A stretch of 64,000 bases of DNA from Hyphomicrobium sp. (GTDB taxonomy: Bacteria > Pseudomonadota > Alphaproteobacteria > Rhizobiales > Hyphomicrobiaceae): the NCBI GenBank assembly GCA_016716675.1, contig JADJVG010000003.1, positions 230,961 through 294,960 on the forward strand. The letters are read 5' to 3'. A program made the position numbers and the translations under genes. The notes below the pieces were generated by a model, which was not told where the DNA came from, searched no databases, and was given only the letters and a program-made list of their open reading frames with translations. This document shows, in pieces, positions 46,156 to 54,655 of the stretch. Every line of letters starts with the position of its first letter. Position 1 is the stretch's first letter.

Positions 46156-47319
46156 TCAATCTTCGACGCGCACGAAGTGCCAAACCGTGTTCTTGTAGAG
46201 GATTTTGGAGTCCTCTAACTCCTTGAGATCGCACTTATCTTTGAGATCAGCGCCTGCAAGGACGACGTATCCTGTCCGGTGAGCTTCAGCGAGCATGCCC
46301 TTGAAGGCAATCTCACTCAATTCCCACTCGGGCCGCGTGTTGCGAATCGCGTTCCATACCAAAGAGATAAACGCCTTCCGGTTGCCTGGCCAGCCCTCCG
46401 AAACAGGTCGTGCCGCCGATACAACAGCACTAGCGAATTCCGACATGTCGGGACGCACGGCCGCGCGCATTTGCGGGGCCGCCGCATCGGCCGCAGGCGG
46501 CGGCAAAGGGCTCGCATCGTTGTCCGGCGTCGGAGACGGCTTGGGCAGCCGCTGATCGAGCGCGGCGATTGCGGCGGCTGTGGACGGCGCCTGCGTCAAG
46601 CGGCGCAGGGTGGCGAGCGTCAGCCCGTCGAGCGAGGTGTCCGGTGCGTTCGTTATCTCAGCCGCGAGCGCCAGCACCAGCTTGCCATCGGTTGCAATTT
46701 CGCGCGGCTGCTTGAACAGTTGCCCGGCCAGGATGCGTCCGGCTTTTCCGGGCAGCCCCGAGCCCTTGCCAAGGCCGGTCTTGATCTTGTTACCGAAGGC
46801 GCGTTCCAGCGCGACAACAGCAAGTTCCGACCGCAAGGTGGTTGGAGATAAAACTTTGTCGACGTTCAACTCAAAGTGCCGCTGCAACAGGAGGGCCGCG
46901 AGGCCTTCTGGCCGGTTCAGCGCCTTCAGGATGGCCGGTGTTGCCATTTTCAGTCCAAGCGCCCGGACCACCAGCGCGGTGCGCACGCTCGGCCAATCCG
47001 TCAGACCAGCGGCTGCAGCGGGCTTCGTTGGCACCAGCAGTGCTTCAGCCGCTCTCTGGCCGGCATCTGTCGCGGTCAGGCGGCCGCGATGCTCGGTCAG
47101 CAAATGGCGGGCGACGTGCTGGCCGATGGCCAGTTCGGCGGCACGGCGAAAAGCAGTGCCGGGAATTTTCGGAGCGACCAGCGCAGCCAGATCCCGCTGC
47201 AGCTCGGCGCGGGTGGCGGACGCAGCTGTGGCGCGCAGCAAAACGAGATCGTTGATTGAGACCTCTGGCGCTGGGTCACTGGTGGCCTTTGATGTCGGGG
47301 TGTTGGTTGCCGCCGTCAT
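46156..47319 (-). CDS. Winged-helix-containing partner of the dual ATPase
   Basis: The 387-aa product has an N-terminal helical part with a winged-helix-like stretch (about 55-95, LLTEHRGRLTATDAGQRAAE), a helical middle, a Pro/Ala linker (about 258-288) and a compact C-terminal domain (about 292-387). The latter reads GNRKAFISLVWNAIRN, FKGMLAEAHRTGYVVLAGADL and TVWHFVRV. I recall this C-terminal arrangement as a helix-turn-helix-type domain found at the end of assorted uncharacterised bacterial proteins; I cannot name it. It is the first gene of a two-gene unit with the dual ATPase and could be its DNA-binding or regulatory adaptor. Function unknown. Confidence 0.75.
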   Translation of the reverse strand: MTAATNTPTSKATSDPAPEVSINDLVLLRATAASATRAELQRDLAALVAPKIPGTAFRRAAELAIGQHVARHLLTEHRGRLTATDAGQRAAEALLVPTKPAAAAGLTDWPSVRTALVVRALGLKMATPAILKALNRPEGLAALLLQRHFELNVDKVLSPTTLRSELAVVALERAFGNKIKTGLGKGSGLPGKAGRILAGQLFKQPREIATDGKLVLALAAEITNAPDTSLDGLTLATLRRLTQAPSTAAAIAALDQRLPKPSPTPDNDASPLPPPAADAAAPQMRAAVRPDMSEFASAVVSAARPVSEGWPGNRKAFISLVWNAIRNTRPEWELSEIAFKGMLAEAHRTGYVVLAGADLKDKCDLKELEDSKILYKNTVWHFVRVED

Positions 47320-47714
47320 GTCCGCGGTCTCCCTCCAGCGAATCGATTTTTCGCTCCGAACTCTATGGCATGCAGGCGCGCGCCCATACGGCCGCCAGCG
47401 TGAAACCTGAGGACGAGCCGGGTGCGGTGGCCACGGCTAATTCTTCGCTAACCATATGAGGACTTGTGCGCTTTGCGCGGCGACGGTCAGCGTTTTGCCG
47501 CCTCCCCGCCCAAATGGCGACACGTTGTTGGAGCCCTCTAACCGCAGGGCGGGAACATGTTTCTCGAGGGAACCCACAAGGTGATGATCACAGCACGCTC
47601 ACCAGGAGCCGACCGCCGCGACGCTGATTCGCAACCCGTTAGCGTTAACGTGCAGTTAACGGATTTAGGGCAATGATGACGATGTCCGCACATCGTGTGC
47701 CGGGAGTTGCATCC
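47320..47714. other. Divergent intergenic region
   Basis: About 395 bases between the winged-helix gene (minus) and the CAP lipoprotein (plus). It must contain both promoters. No clear -35/-10 pair, RNA or repeat was recognised. Confidence 0.45.
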
Positions 47715-48374
47715 ATGTATCGCGTCGCTCTCACGGCCGGCCTCGCAACCGCTTTGGCGGGTTGCAGCCTTGGCTCGTCATCCATTTCGTCAGGCTTTGT
47801 TGAAAACCCGCAGCCGACTACGGCTGCGATTTCCCGTCCCACTGCCAAGAGCGTCGGTCTCGGCGGCGAACCCGCGATCCCGCGCGGCGTTCAGCTTGCC
47901 AAGCTCGACGATAGAGCCCCCGCCGGTACGTTCGAGAAGGCACCGGCCGGCATCTTGTCGGACCGCGATTATTCCAAGACGATGCTCGACGCGCAGATGG
48001 CGCGCGACATCATCAACAGCTACCGCAAGGAAAAGGGCCTGAAGCCCTTGAAACTGTCACCGGAACTCACCGAAGCCGCCAAGGCACACGCCCGCGACCT
48101 CGCCAAGTGGGACCGCATTTCGCACTACGGTTCGGACGGTTCCAATCCCTGGGATCGCGTCAAGCGCACCGGCTATAAAGCCCGGCTGACCGCCGAGAAC
48201 GTCGGCACCGGCCAGATTGATTTCATGGAAGTGATGAAGGGGTGGAAAGACTCGCCCGGTCATAACAAGAACCTGCTGATGTCGGACGCCGATCACATGG
48301 GCGTCGCGCTGGTTCAGGACCCGAAGACTGAATTCAAGTCGTTCTGGACGCTGGTCATCGGCTCACCGATGTAA
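47715..48374 (+). CDS. CAP-domain lipoprotein
   Basis: From ATG 47715 the product is 219 aa and starts with a lipoprotein signal (MYRVALTAGLATALAGC, lipobox LAGC). The CAP/SCP-PR1 domain (about 90-219) shows INSYRKEKGLKPLKL, HARDLAKWDRISHYG, AENVGTG and GWKDSPGHNKNLL, typical of the bacterial YkwD-type family. GGGAG lies about nine bases before this ATG, whereas the earlier ATG at 47673 has no ribosome site, so 47715 was chosen. Role in bacteria is unclear; it is likely exposed in the periplasm. Confidence 0.88.
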   Translation: MYRVALTAGLATALAGCSLGSSSISSGFVENPQPTTAAISRPTAKSVGLGGEPAIPRGVQLAKLDDRAPAGTFEKAPAGILSDRDYSKTMLDAQMARDIINSYRKEKGLKPLKLSPELTEAAKAHARDLAKWDRISHYGSDGSNPWDRVKRTGYKARLTAENVGTGQIDFMEVMKGWKDSPGHNKNLLMSDADHMGVALVQDPKTEFKSFWTLVIGSPM

Positions 48375-48431
48375 GCGGCCTTGCTTGTCGCCTTCAGAAC
48401 GCGCCAGAACGAATGTCTAACGAATGGTACG

Positions 48432-48452
48432 AGGCCGAGATCGCTCCCGGCC
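48432..48452 (+). terminator. Weak terminator after the CAP gene
   Basis: AGGCCG and CGGCCT form a six-base stem followed by TTGTCGTTTT. Stem and T-tract are both modest. Confidence 0.35.
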
Positions 48453-48505
48453 TTTGTCGTTTTGGGGGTCGTGTCGTTTCGAGGGGGGCGGCGGGTGCGT
48501 CGCGC

Positions 48506-49999
48506 TTAGAACTTCGGCAGGTTCTTCCAGATCGCGATTTCAATGTCGAGGCGGCGCCAGACGACGACTGAGTTCATCAAAGCTGCCATCACCAGCGAGA
48601 GCGATGTCGCGGTGGCTGCCCCGATCAGGCCGAACGACGGGACGAGCGCGAAATTCAAGGCGCCGTTGAGAACGGCGGCGGCGACGAGCACCGTTGCGCA
48701 CAGCGCCTGTTCGCCAAGCATGTTGAGCAGATATTCTGCCGGTCCCATCGACGAGCGGAACAGAAAACCGACGACCAAAATGCACATCACCGGATAGCCG
48801 GTGTCGAACTGCGGGCCGAACAGCCAGAGCAGCGGCTTGCCGAGCGCCAGAATGACGATAGCGCCCGCTAGCGACGGCCAGAACGTCCAGTTGACAGCGT
48901 CCTTGACGAACGACCGCAAGCCTTCCTTGTCGCCACGCGCGTTGAGCGCTGCAAACTTATGGGCAACGGCGCTGCCGACCGCGTAGTGCACAAACATGAT
49001 CAGCGCCATGGTTTTGCCGGCTGCAAAATAGATGCCGACGTCGGTCGGCGACATGAAGCGCGAGATTACCAGAACGTCGGTGTTTTGAAGTGCCAATTCG
49101 CAGGCGGAGATCAACACCAGCGGAAGCGATGTCTTCAGCCAGAATTTGAAATTGTAGCTGCGCGGTCCCTCCGGTATGGCGCTGGCGATGCGCCGGTTGA
49201 TTGCGAAGAACTGGATGATGCCAGTGGCCCATGTCGCGACAATGGCCGCGGCGACAGCGGTGGTGGCCGTCATCGGCTGTCCGTAAACGTTGGCCGCGAC
49301 CATCGTTGCCAGCAGCAGCAGGGGTCGCAGCACGTAAGGCGGCACAAGGGCGACGCTCATCCAGCCGCTGCCGCGCCCGATGCCGTCCTGCATGTCGGTC
49401 AGCGCGAACAGCGGGATGCAAACGAGGCCGAGGTAGAGCGGCAGAATGAAGTGGTTCTCGATGTGACTTTGCAGGGCATAGACGCCGGCGACACCGGCCA
49501 GCATGACGACGGTGCCCATGGCCAGCGACGCGAGCCGGGTGCCGCGGATCAGTCCGCGCAGAAGCTCGAATTTATTGCCTTCGCGATATTCGGGCGCCAA
49601 CCGAATGGCGGCGGTGCTCAGACCGGCGTGCGCCGTGCCGCCGAGGATCAGCACCCATGTCCACACGAACACGTAGATGCCGTAATCAAAGCCGCCCATC
49701 CAGCGAGCCAGAACGATCTGCGAAATGTAGAGCAGCCCGGCACTGAAAACGCGCACGCCAAAGGCGACGAGCGCGTCGCGCTGGGTCTTCTCGCGTTCGC
49801 CGTCGGACCGGAGCATGTTGCTGACGTGCTCGGTGATGGTGGTAAGAATGCCCTTCAAGCCGGTTCGATCCGGCGGTTCGGCACTGAGCGGCGCTGCGTC
49901 GCTCTCAAGCGCAACGGCGACGGGCTCGGACAGTGCTGCGCTGGGGTGCAGCCGATGGACCGTCGCAGACTTCATAAAACTCGGATCCTCATCCGTCAC
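48506..49999 (-). CDS. Polysaccharide flippase family protein (MOP/Wzx-like)
   Basis: The 497-aa product has a hydrophilic N-terminus of about 60 residues and then roughly 12-14 hydrophobic segments (for example VFSAGLLYISQIVLARWMGG and YVLRPLLLLATMVAANVYG). DYGIYVFVWTWV resembles the family's conserved E/DYG..... start. Such proteins move undecaprenyl-linked glycans across the inner membrane. The GTG at 49999 overlaps the stop of the upstream small gene by four bases (GTGA), suggesting coupling. ATG 49975, with AGGA upstream, is an alternative. No glycosyltransferases are beside it. Confidence 0.85.
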   Translation of the reverse strand: MTDEDPSFMKSATVHRLHPSAALSEPVAVALESDAAPLSAEPPDRTGLKGILTTITEHVSNMLRSDGEREKTQRDALVAFGVRVFSAGLLYISQIVLARWMGGFDYGIYVFVWTWVLILGGTAHAGLSTAAIRLAPEYREGNKFELLRGLIRGTRLASLAMGTVVMLAGVAGVYALQSHIENHFILPLYLGLVCIPLFALTDMQDGIGRGSGWMSVALVPPYVLRPLLLLATMVAANVYGQPMTATTAVAAAIVATWATGIIQFFAINRRIASAIPEGPRSYNFKFWLKTSLPLVLISACELALQNTDVLVISRFMSPTDVGIYFAAGKTMALIMFVHYAVGSAVAHKFAALNARGDKEGLRSFVKDAVNWTFWPSLAGAIVILALGKPLLWLFGPQFDTGYPVMCILVVGFLFRSSMGPAEYLLNMLGEQALCATVLVAAAVLNGALNFALVPSFGLIGAATATSLSLVMAALMNSVVVWRRLDIEIAIWKNLPKF

Positions 50000-50232
50000 A
50001 CCCGCTCAAGACGGGCTCGTTCACGATTGCGGACCAATTCGGCGACGCCGCTCCACGCCCACGCTCGCCCCGCATCACCTTTCTCGCCATGGTAACAGGC
50101 AAAGAATTCGGCAACCTCGGCAGCGAAACTTCCGTGCCGTCCTTCAAGCACCTCGGCTATGGCAGCGACGTCACGCGGGGTTGGCGTTGCGTCGGTGTCA
50201 GGGTGCCAAGAATGGGTCGTCGATGCGGCCAT
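49996..50232 (-). CDS. Small hypothetical protein upstream of the flippase
   Basis: The 78-aa product (MAASTTHSWHPDTDATPTPR at its start) is followed by an amphipathic helical part (VAAIAEVLEGRHGSFAAEVA) and a basic end. No signal peptide or membrane segment. Its stop overlaps the flippase GTG, so the two probably form an operon. No family is recognised; the case for a real gene rests on the overlap, typical codon use and good ATG placement. Confidence 0.6.
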   Translation of the reverse strand: MAASTTHSWHPDTDATPTPRDVAAIAEVLEGRHGSFAAEVAEFFACYHGEKGDAGRAWAWSGVAELVRNRERARLERV

Positions 50233-50394
50233 TGTAATGTCCTACTCGTTCCTTAAGTCCGGGTTTATGGAAGACGTAGAAAGCAAGAACAGCGCCACAA
50301 CCGTCTGACACGGTGAATAAGCGTTAACGTCCGCCTGCAACTATCAAAAAGAGCGTATACTAAGGGGTCTTCAAACCCGAGGAGCGGCTGTGCC

Positions 50395-50706
50395 ATGGCA
50401 GGCAAAACCAGTAGAGATCAGGTGCTTCCAGCAGCAATTCTCGTGCTCGCAGCGGCATTTTGTGGGTCGGTGCCGGCACTAGGTTTGGCCGGCGCAAATG
50501 CTGCCTTCGAGGTCGCGCAAGGGCCAGATTTCGGCGACGGCCAGCACCAAGCCCCACAAGATGATGTGCCCGAAACGGAGCAGCCCTGGCAGCGGGACGA
50601 CGCTCCGTATGAAGACGGGACAGTCGAGGCGCCGGATAGCGGAATGCCTGAGCAGCCGCCGGGCTGCACCTTCCGCGATGAAGGTCCGTTAGAGCTGTTG
50701 GTTTGA
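50395..50706 (+). CDS. Small secreted hypothetical protein
   Basis: The 103-aa product has a signal peptide (about 1-37: basic TSRDQ, hydrophobic AAILVLAAAFCGSVPALG, ending ANAA). The mature part is acidic, Pro/Gln/Asp-rich and probably disordered. A -10-like TATACT lies at 50355-50360. A similarly long minus-strand ORF overlaps it but lacks any protein-like features. No family recognised. Confidence 0.5.
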   Translation: MAGKTSRDQVLPAAILVLAAAFCGSVPALGLAGANAAFEVAQGPDFGDGQHQAPQDDVPETEQPWQRDDAPYEDGTVEAPDSGMPEQPPGCTFRDEGPLELLV

Positions 50707-50784
50707 GCGCTGGCGGCGCGCGGATCAGCTGAGCCCGATCAGTTTGCGTTAGGCTTGCTGTCGGCTGTTCTGGCAACGGGGCCG

Positions 50785-51825
50785 TCAGTTGGCGTGTGTG
50801 TGCCTTTCAGGGCCGGCAGGGCGTCGTCGGCCACGGCTTTTTTCTTGGCGCTTTCGTGGGATTTGCCCGCGGCGGTTTTCGTTTTCTCCGCCCTTTTTGC
50901 TCTTCGCCGCTGCTTTGTGTTTCTTGTTGTTGCAGCTCCAGGCCGTCACCTCTTCGCGCACGCTGACAACGCCTTTGGCGGCTGGGTCGATCGGCATATT
51001 GTCGATACTGCTTTGATTGAACAGACCCTTCCAGCCCTGCGTCTGGAAACCGTGTTCCAGCAGGCTGGCCGCGCGCACGGCCCGTTCATCTCCCGAGGTT
51101 TCGCCCAGCACGACAGCCATCAAACGGTGGCCATCCCGCGTCGCGCTGGCCACGACATTAAAGCCTGAATCGCAGGTGAAACCGGTTTTGAGGCCATCGG
51201 CACCCGGGAAGGTTTTGAGCAGTGCGTTGTGGCTGCCGAGACGCTTTTTACCGATGCGCATGTCGGTCATCGACCAGTAGGACGCATATTCAGGGAATTC
51301 GATCACGACCGCACGGGCGAGCTTGGCGAGATCGCGCGCCGTCGTCAGCTGTGCTGGATCGGGCAGTCCGTTGGTGTTGGCATAATTGGTTCGCGTCATG
51401 CCGAGCTTCCGGGCAGTCTCGTTCATTTGCGCGATGAATTTGGTTTCGCTTCCGGCGATGGCTTCCGCGAGCATCACGGTCACGTCGTTCGCGGACTTGA
51501 CGATGACGGCTTGCAGCGCCTTTTCAATCGTCAACTCGGCGCCGACCTTCAAGCCAACCTTGCTAGGCGGCTGCAACGTCGCGACCAGCGAGCAGGGGAT
51601 CTTTTGATCCAGTGTCAGTCTGCCGGAACGGATGGCTTTGAACGCCAAGTAGGCGGTCATGATTTTGGTGAGCGACGCGGGGTACCACAAGCTATCGGGA
51701 TCTTCGGCATAGAGCAGTTTACCGTTCGACACGTCGAACAAAAGAGCGGGGCCAGCGATGGCTGGCTGCACGCTCCCCACGGCAAGCATCGCGCAGGCTC
51801 CGATTCCTAATACTGTCGTTCGCAT
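50785..51825 (-). CDS. D-alanyl-D-alanine carboxypeptidase, C-terminus altered by a frameshift
   Basis: A signal peptide (about 1-24) precedes an S11 peptidase domain with SxxK in PASLTKIM, SxN in SAND and KTG in GLKTGFTC. These enzymes trim pentapeptides in the periplasm. After SKKG the read frame turns Arg-rich (RRGQIPRKRQEKSRGRRRP). In the alternative frame the protein continues KRAEKTKTAAGKSHE and ends DSKPNAN with TGA at 50739. A run of three Cs at 50891-50893, one too many, explains the shift. Corrected, the product is 361 aa. The catalytic domain is unaffected either way. Confidence 0.9.
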   Translation of the reverse strand: MRTTVLGIGACAMLAVGSVQPAIAGPALLFDVSNGKLLYAEDPDSLWYPASLTKIMTAYLAFKAIRSGRLTLDQKIPCSLVATLQPPSKVGLKVGAELTIEKALQAVIVKSANDVTVMLAEAIAGSETKFIAQMNETARKLGMTRTNYANTNGLPDPAQLTTARDLAKLARAVVIEFPEYASYWSMTDMRIGKKRLGSHNALLKTFPGADGLKTGFTCDSGFNVVASATRDGHRLMAVVLGETSGDERAVRAASLLEHGFQTQGWKGLFNQSSIDNMPIDPAAKGVVSVREEVTAWSCNNKKHKAAAKSKKGGENENRRGQIPRKRQEKSRGRRRPAGPERHTHAN

Positions 51826-52019
51826 CTCAGTCCCCGGAGAAAATCAGATTTTGCGAATAACACATTCCGGGTAAATACGGCAAACGAACGTCCGGAGGTT
51901 GTGACGTTCGGCCTCGCGGTGTGGCGCATGCGGCTCTCTACGCAATATTGCCTATGATTATGCTGAACGCTGATCGCATCGATCGTCCGCGCCAACTCTT
52001 ATATCAATCTGAGATCAAT

Positions 52020-52232
52020 TCGAACTCGCCGCCCCAAGGCCGCGTCGGCGGCCGGCTCCGCGCAGCGGAACAGCCAGCGCCATCTTATGAATAAAACCGA
52101 GTCGGCGTCCCAGGGTCGGGCCGGCTCCGCGCAGCGGAACAGCCAGCGCCATCTTATGAATAAACCGAGGTCGGCGTCCCAGGGCCGCGCTGGCGGCCGG
52201 CTCCGCGCAGCGGAGTCGCCAGCGCCAAACTA
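52020..52232. repeat. Three imperfect tandem copies of a 69-76 base unit
   Basis: Copies share GCCGGCTCCGCGCAGCGGA and CAGCCAGCGCCATCTTATGA and begin near 52051, 52120 and 52196 (periods 69 and 76). Copy two lacks about seven bases of the leading GC-rich part. Each holds a small palindrome TCCGCGCAGCGGA. It lies in the 410-base gap between dac and the tRNA, which otherwise shows no gene and should contain the dac promoter. Confidence 0.85.
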
Positions 52233-52235
52233 AGA

Positions 52236-52321
52236 TGGTGCCTCTGGAGGGACTCGAACCCCCACACCCTTGCGAATAGCAGATTTTGAGTCTGCCGCGT
52301 CTACCGTTCCGCCACAGAGGC
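52236..52321 (-). tRNA. tRNA-Leu (anticodon CAA)
   Basis: The minus strand folds as a class II tRNA. The acceptor GCCTCTG pairs with CAGAGGC, with CCA encoded at 52238-52236. The anticodon stem GCAGA/TCTGC carries loop CTCAAAA with anticodon CAA, reading UUG. A variable arm (TATTCGCAAGGGTG) and a T-arm with GGTTCGAGTCC follow. All invariants for tRNA-Leu are present. Confidence 0.97.
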
Positions 52322-52397
52322 TTGCCCGATGCTGTCAGGCGAAGCGGCGATGTATACCGCCTCGCGGCCCGCCGTCAACGCGCGCGATGGCGCGTCC

Positions 52398-53813
52398 TCA
52401 ATAAACGACGATATCGGCGGCCGTCAGGGCCAGATTTTTGCTCAAGATGGCAATGACAGCCGCGCCGCCCGCGTACGAGCCATTGCTGTCGTAGATGAGG
52501 GCCCCGGTGGCGTCGTTGTAGATGACGTAGTCATTGCGGTCGTGGGCTGCGGCGCCGGTATAAAAATGGCCGCTGGCCAGTGCGCCGGCAGGCAGGCGGG
52601 CAAAAGCAGCGTCATCGAGGTAAATGCTATCGTCCGCGACGTTATAGTCGTAGATCGTGTCGGTGCCGCCGCCCTTGGTCGGGGCGACGCGGAAATAGAA
52701 GGCGTCGGTTCCGGCGCCACCCGACATGCGATCGTTGCCGGCGTCGCCGTAGAGCCGGTCGTTGTTATCGCCGCCCGAGAGACTGTCGTTACCCGCGGCG
52801 CCGACGATGATGTCGGAGCCCGCCCGCCCGCTGAGGCTATTGGCAGACGAATTGCCGTAGAGCCTGTCCGCGCCGGTGCCGCCGGTCGCGTGTTCGATCA
52901 CCGACCTCGGGCCGATTGCAACCGTCGCCGACGTCGAACCGCTATCGAACGAGATCGGCGCGCTCAGCGTGCTGAACTTGCCTTGGACGAGATTGACCAG
53001 GACGCCGTTTGTGCCGACGTAAACGATGCGATCAATGCCGGCCGCGTCGTCGATGGTCTGGAAATACGTCTGTCCCTCGTTGAACGTGTAGACGGTATTG
53101 TCGGCGTTATGCTTGGTGTTGCGGCCGTACAGCGCCTGGATGCCAAGCAGATCGTAATACATCGGTGTTGTTGGGTAGAACGACGCCGATCCGCTGTCGT
53201 CATAGTCACGCGCGGAATAGCTCATCACCGAATAGAAATAGGAGTCGAGGGTGGTCGGCAGTGCGTACGGTGTATCGAACGTATGTTTGAGACCGATGGC
53301 ATGGCCGATCTCGTGGAGGGCGGTGTGCCAGTCATCGCTGCCCTTGGCGACGCTTGCAGCATTGGCCGCGTTCCAATTGGCGGTGCTGAACCACACGTCG
53401 CCGGCGGCTGTCTCAGTGCTCGGCAGATAGGCGTGGCCGTATTCCCAATCGGTATCATAGCTGGTCTTGGCAAAGCGCAGTTCGCCGACGACAGTTGATG
53501 TGTCGGACACCGGCGCGAACTTTATGTTGGCGACGGCCGACCACGCCGCGAGGCCGGTGACGACGGCGGCTTTTTCGCCGGACGTCAGGGCCTGTTTACC
53601 CTTCCATTCGCCGGCGTCGTAGTATTGGCCGTAGGGCGTCGCGTAATACGCGGATGTGCCGGGGAAGCTGTATGTAAGCGTCACACCCTGACCGAGCGAT
53701 CCGCCCCATTTTTCGCCCGAAATGGTGTAGCGCCCGCCGCCGCCCGACGCTGGATTGACGTCGGTCACAATCACCGCGTTTCTGGTCGGCGTCGCCATGC
53801 CGGAATTCCCCAA
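52398..53813 (-). CDS. Serralysin-like M10 metalloprotease with RTX repeats
   Basis: The 471-aa product has a catalytic domain (about 1-250) with the zinc motif HEIGHAIGLKH and Met-turn SVMSY. RTX-type nonapeptides (GGTGADRLYG, GNDSLSGGDNNDRLYG shortened to GGDNNDRLYG, GNDRMSGG) fill about 310-375 and bind calcium after secretion. There is no N-terminal signal, as expected for type I export. Start: TTG 53813 has AGGAG five bases upstream; the in-frame ATG at 53798 has only GGGGAA, so TTG is preferred. No type I exporter genes are in the window. Likely an extracellular protease. Confidence 0.9.
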   Translation of the reverse strand: MGNSGMATPTRNAVIVTDVNPASGGGGRYTISGEKWGGSLGQGVTLTYSFPGTSAYYATPYGQYYDAGEWKGKQALTSGEKAAVVTGLAAWSAVANIKFAPVSDTSTVVGELRFAKTSYDTDWEYGHAYLPSTETAAGDVWFSTANWNAANAASVAKGSDDWHTALHEIGHAIGLKHTFDTPYALPTTLDSYFYSVMSYSARDYDDSGSASFYPTTPMYYDLLGIQALYGRNTKHNADNTVYTFNEGQTYFQTIDDAAGIDRIVYVGTNGVLVNLVQGKFSTLSAPISFDSGSTSATVAIGPRSVIEHATGGTGADRLYGNSSANSLSGRAGSDIIVGAAGNDSLSGGDNNDRLYGDAGNDRMSGGAGTDAFYFRVAPTKGGGTDTIYDYNVADDSIYLDDAAFARLPAGALASGHFYTGAAAHDRNDYVIYNDATGALIYDSNGSYAGGAAVIAILSKNLALTAADIVVY

Positions 53814-53955
53814 GTTGTCTCCTGGGGAAGGTGCGCGAAATGGGTTTCCGGAAGGTTGCTGGATCGCGCCGCTTTTAGGCTATTCGTGAATAATGCGGCT
53901 GCGCCGCACCCCGACCTGGCGTTTCGGCAAAAGTTGCCCTGTCCGGCCGCCGCGC

Positions 53956-54300
53956 TTATTTGAGCGTATGCGTGATCCGGCCGGTCGCGTGGTGATGCTG
54001 GGTCACCTGAATGTGGTCGCCCGGGTGGAGGTGGCGGGACTTGAGGGCCAGCACGTTAATGCTGTGGCCATCGTCGAGTTTGATGTGAACCGTCTCACCG
54101 TCGGCGGAATTGGATTTCGACACCAGGGGATCGAGGCCGGTGATCGTGCCGGCAACCTCGGTATTGTCGATCATCATGTCGAGGTTTTCGTAGGCGAACA
54201 TCAGACCGATTGCCACCACGATCACGAGGCCAACGGCGGCCTTCTTCATCCACTCGATGCGGAGCGCCCGATCGAGCCGTTTTCGCGTATCTTCGCGCAT
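53956..54300 (-). CDS. Small membrane-anchored hypothetical protein
   Basis: From ATG 54300 the product is 114 aa: a basic N-terminus, one membrane helix (about 20-38, AAVGLVIVVAIGLMFAY) and a small beta-rich domain with repeated His (HLHPGDHIQVTQHHHATGR). The start lies eight bases after the stop of the gene at 54309-54620, whose product has the same design (one helix plus a beta domain), so the two may work together. They follow ecm on the same strand. No family recognised; the histidine cluster might bind metal, which is inference. Confidence 0.7.
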   Translation of the reverse strand: MREDTRKRLDRALRIEWMKKAAVGLVIVVAIGLMFAYENLDMMIDNTEVAGTITGLDPLVSKSNSADGETVHIKLDDGHSINVLALKSRHLHPGDHIQVTQHHHATGRITHTLK

Positions 54301-54308
54301 GGCGCCTT

Positions 54309-54620
54309 TTACCCTTGCTTGAGCTTGTACCAGACTTGACCCCACGGCATGACCATCTCAGAGAGCGAAATGGTGTCGCCGGTCTTGAAAAGTTGTGGCT
54401 CGGTGACTGCGACGTAGACGGTGCGGCCATCGGCAAGACGCACGTGCAGTCTTGGGGTGCGGACGGCGAAGGATTTGTTGTCCCGTTCGCCGCGAATAAC
54501 TTCGACGACGTCGCCGGTCAGTTGGCCGCGCTCGTACGAATACAGATCCCGCGCGACACCAAAGGCGACGCCGACGAGCAGCAGCGCCAAAAACAACGCA
54601 ATGCCCAAGGACTTTGACAT
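54309..54620 (-). CDS. Small membrane-anchored hypothetical protein downstream of ecm
   Basis: The 103-aa product has an N-terminal membrane helix (about 4-24, SLGIALFLALLLVGVAFGV) followed by a beta-rich domain (QLTGDVVEVIRGERDNKS; TPRLHVRLADGRTVYVAV) that looks like a small OB-like or SH3-like fold. It begins 35 bases after the ecm stop, so cotranscription is likely. Function unknown; a connection with the ethylmalonyl-CoA pathway is only positional. Confidence 0.7.
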   Translation of the reverse strand: MSKSLGIALFLALLLVGVAFGVARDLYSYERGQLTGDVVEVIRGERDNKSFAVRTPRLHVRLADGRTVYVAVTEPQLFKTGDTISLSEMVMPWGQVWYKLKQG

Positions 54621-54655
54621 CGAGGCATCTCTCCTTGGTGACCACGGGGTCTGCG

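Noticed and set aside
50360..50776. Minus-strand 138-codon ORF opposite the small secreted protein
   Set aside because: No signal, domain or good start; the plus-strand frame has a clear signal peptide.
52020..52232. Possible CRISPR array
   Set aside because: Units are 69-76 bases, adjacent without unique spacers, and there are only three; no cas genes.
52329..53498. A 389-codon plus-strand ORF opposite the M10 protease
   Set aside because: Val/Ala/Gly/Arg-rich mirror of the RTX region; begins inside the tRNA flank.
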